From the NCBI GenBank assembly GCA_009649675.1, contig WJPL01000001.1:1-64000 (forward strand): a stretch of 64,000 nt of DNA, given 5' to 3'. Each line of letters starts with the position of its first letter. Position 1 is the stretch's first letter. The position numbers and the translations under genes are program-made. This stretch comes from Alphaproteobacteria bacterium HT1-32. Its GTDB lineage: Bacteria > Pseudomonadota > Alphaproteobacteria > Rhodospirillales > HT1-32. Shown here in pieces: positions 63,950 to 64,000 of the stretch. The notes under the pieces are model-generated. The model was not told the origin of the DNA, did not search any database, and saw nothing but the letters and a program-made list of their open reading frames with translations.

Positions 63950-64000
63950 GGCAAGCTCAGTTGTTGAAACAGATGAATGAGGAGGCAGCAGGTCCGGACA

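Overview
The window reads as a chromosomal segment of a flagellated alphaproteobacterium, probably Rhodospirillales-like. The evidence is the CckA-ChpT-CtrA-SciP cell-cycle circuit, an alphaproteobacterial CheA with two CheW-like domains and a receiver, FlbD, an FlhB-like 'FlhX', and TRAP transport. This placement rests on gene content only; no rRNA, tRNA, CRISPR array or insertion sequence was seen. Coding density is very high and no gap between genes exceeds about 300 bases.

Layout. 1-1653: N-terminal part of a very large repetitive type-I-secreted protein, cut by the left edge. 1927-8739: phospholipid genes (pssA, psd), a LysM protein, a cytochrome b561, a LOG-family enzyme, an unusual acyltransferase-like membrane protein and icd. 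8892-9974: recA. 10185-15913 (minus): flgB-flgC-fliE-fliQ-fliR-flhB ending in cckA. 16118-18290 (plus): flhX, a small unknown, fliO, fliP and an acetyltransferase. 18266-21189: a DNA glycosylase, an EEP-family hydrolase, a methyltransferase-like unknown and an acetyltransferase. 21165-28336: a catabolic island with a maleate isomerase/arylmalonate decarboxylase-like enzyme facing a TRAP transporter across a perfect palindrome, then GMC oxidoreductase, alpha/beta hydrolase and class II aldolase. 28403-39893: a glycan or protein-modification island with two methyltransferases, a DegT aminotransferase, two GT41 (SPINDLY/OGT-like) proteins, a TPR-GT2 protein and a TPR/beta-sandwich/alpha-beta protein. 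40110-52533 (plus): sciP, then fliF-fliG-fliH-fliN-motA-flbD-flhA-flhF-flhG, a FliK-like protein and a degenerate QueF-like protein. 52560-54793: cyclase, TerB and DJ-1 family genes. 54812-56582 (minus): fliI-fliJ. 56812-57519: ctrA. 57570-63199 (minus): cheA-cheW-cheY-cheB-cheR. 63323-63949 (minus): chpT.

How the genes work together. CckA phosphorylates ChpT, which phosphorylates CtrA; SciP restrains CtrA. In known alphaproteobacteria CtrA drives class II flagellar genes, and FlbD the later sigma-54-dependent ones. The window therefore holds nearly the whole control circuit together with much of its target machinery (MS ring, switch, export apparatus, proximal rod, one stator subunit) and a complete cytoplasmic chemotaxis set. 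The TPR-glycosyltransferase island lies between two flagellar blocks, which suggests (inference) modification of flagellin or another surface protein.

Most notable observations: an acyltransferase-3-like protein with apparently permuted halves; a GT41 gene that seems to start at ATT; a racemase-family enzyme with only the first of two catalytic cysteines; an alpha/beta hydrolase with His at the nucleophile position; a QueF-like protein that has lost its substrate motif, next to flhG; helically phased GTTAAC sites before ctrA; and hairpins built around stop codons.
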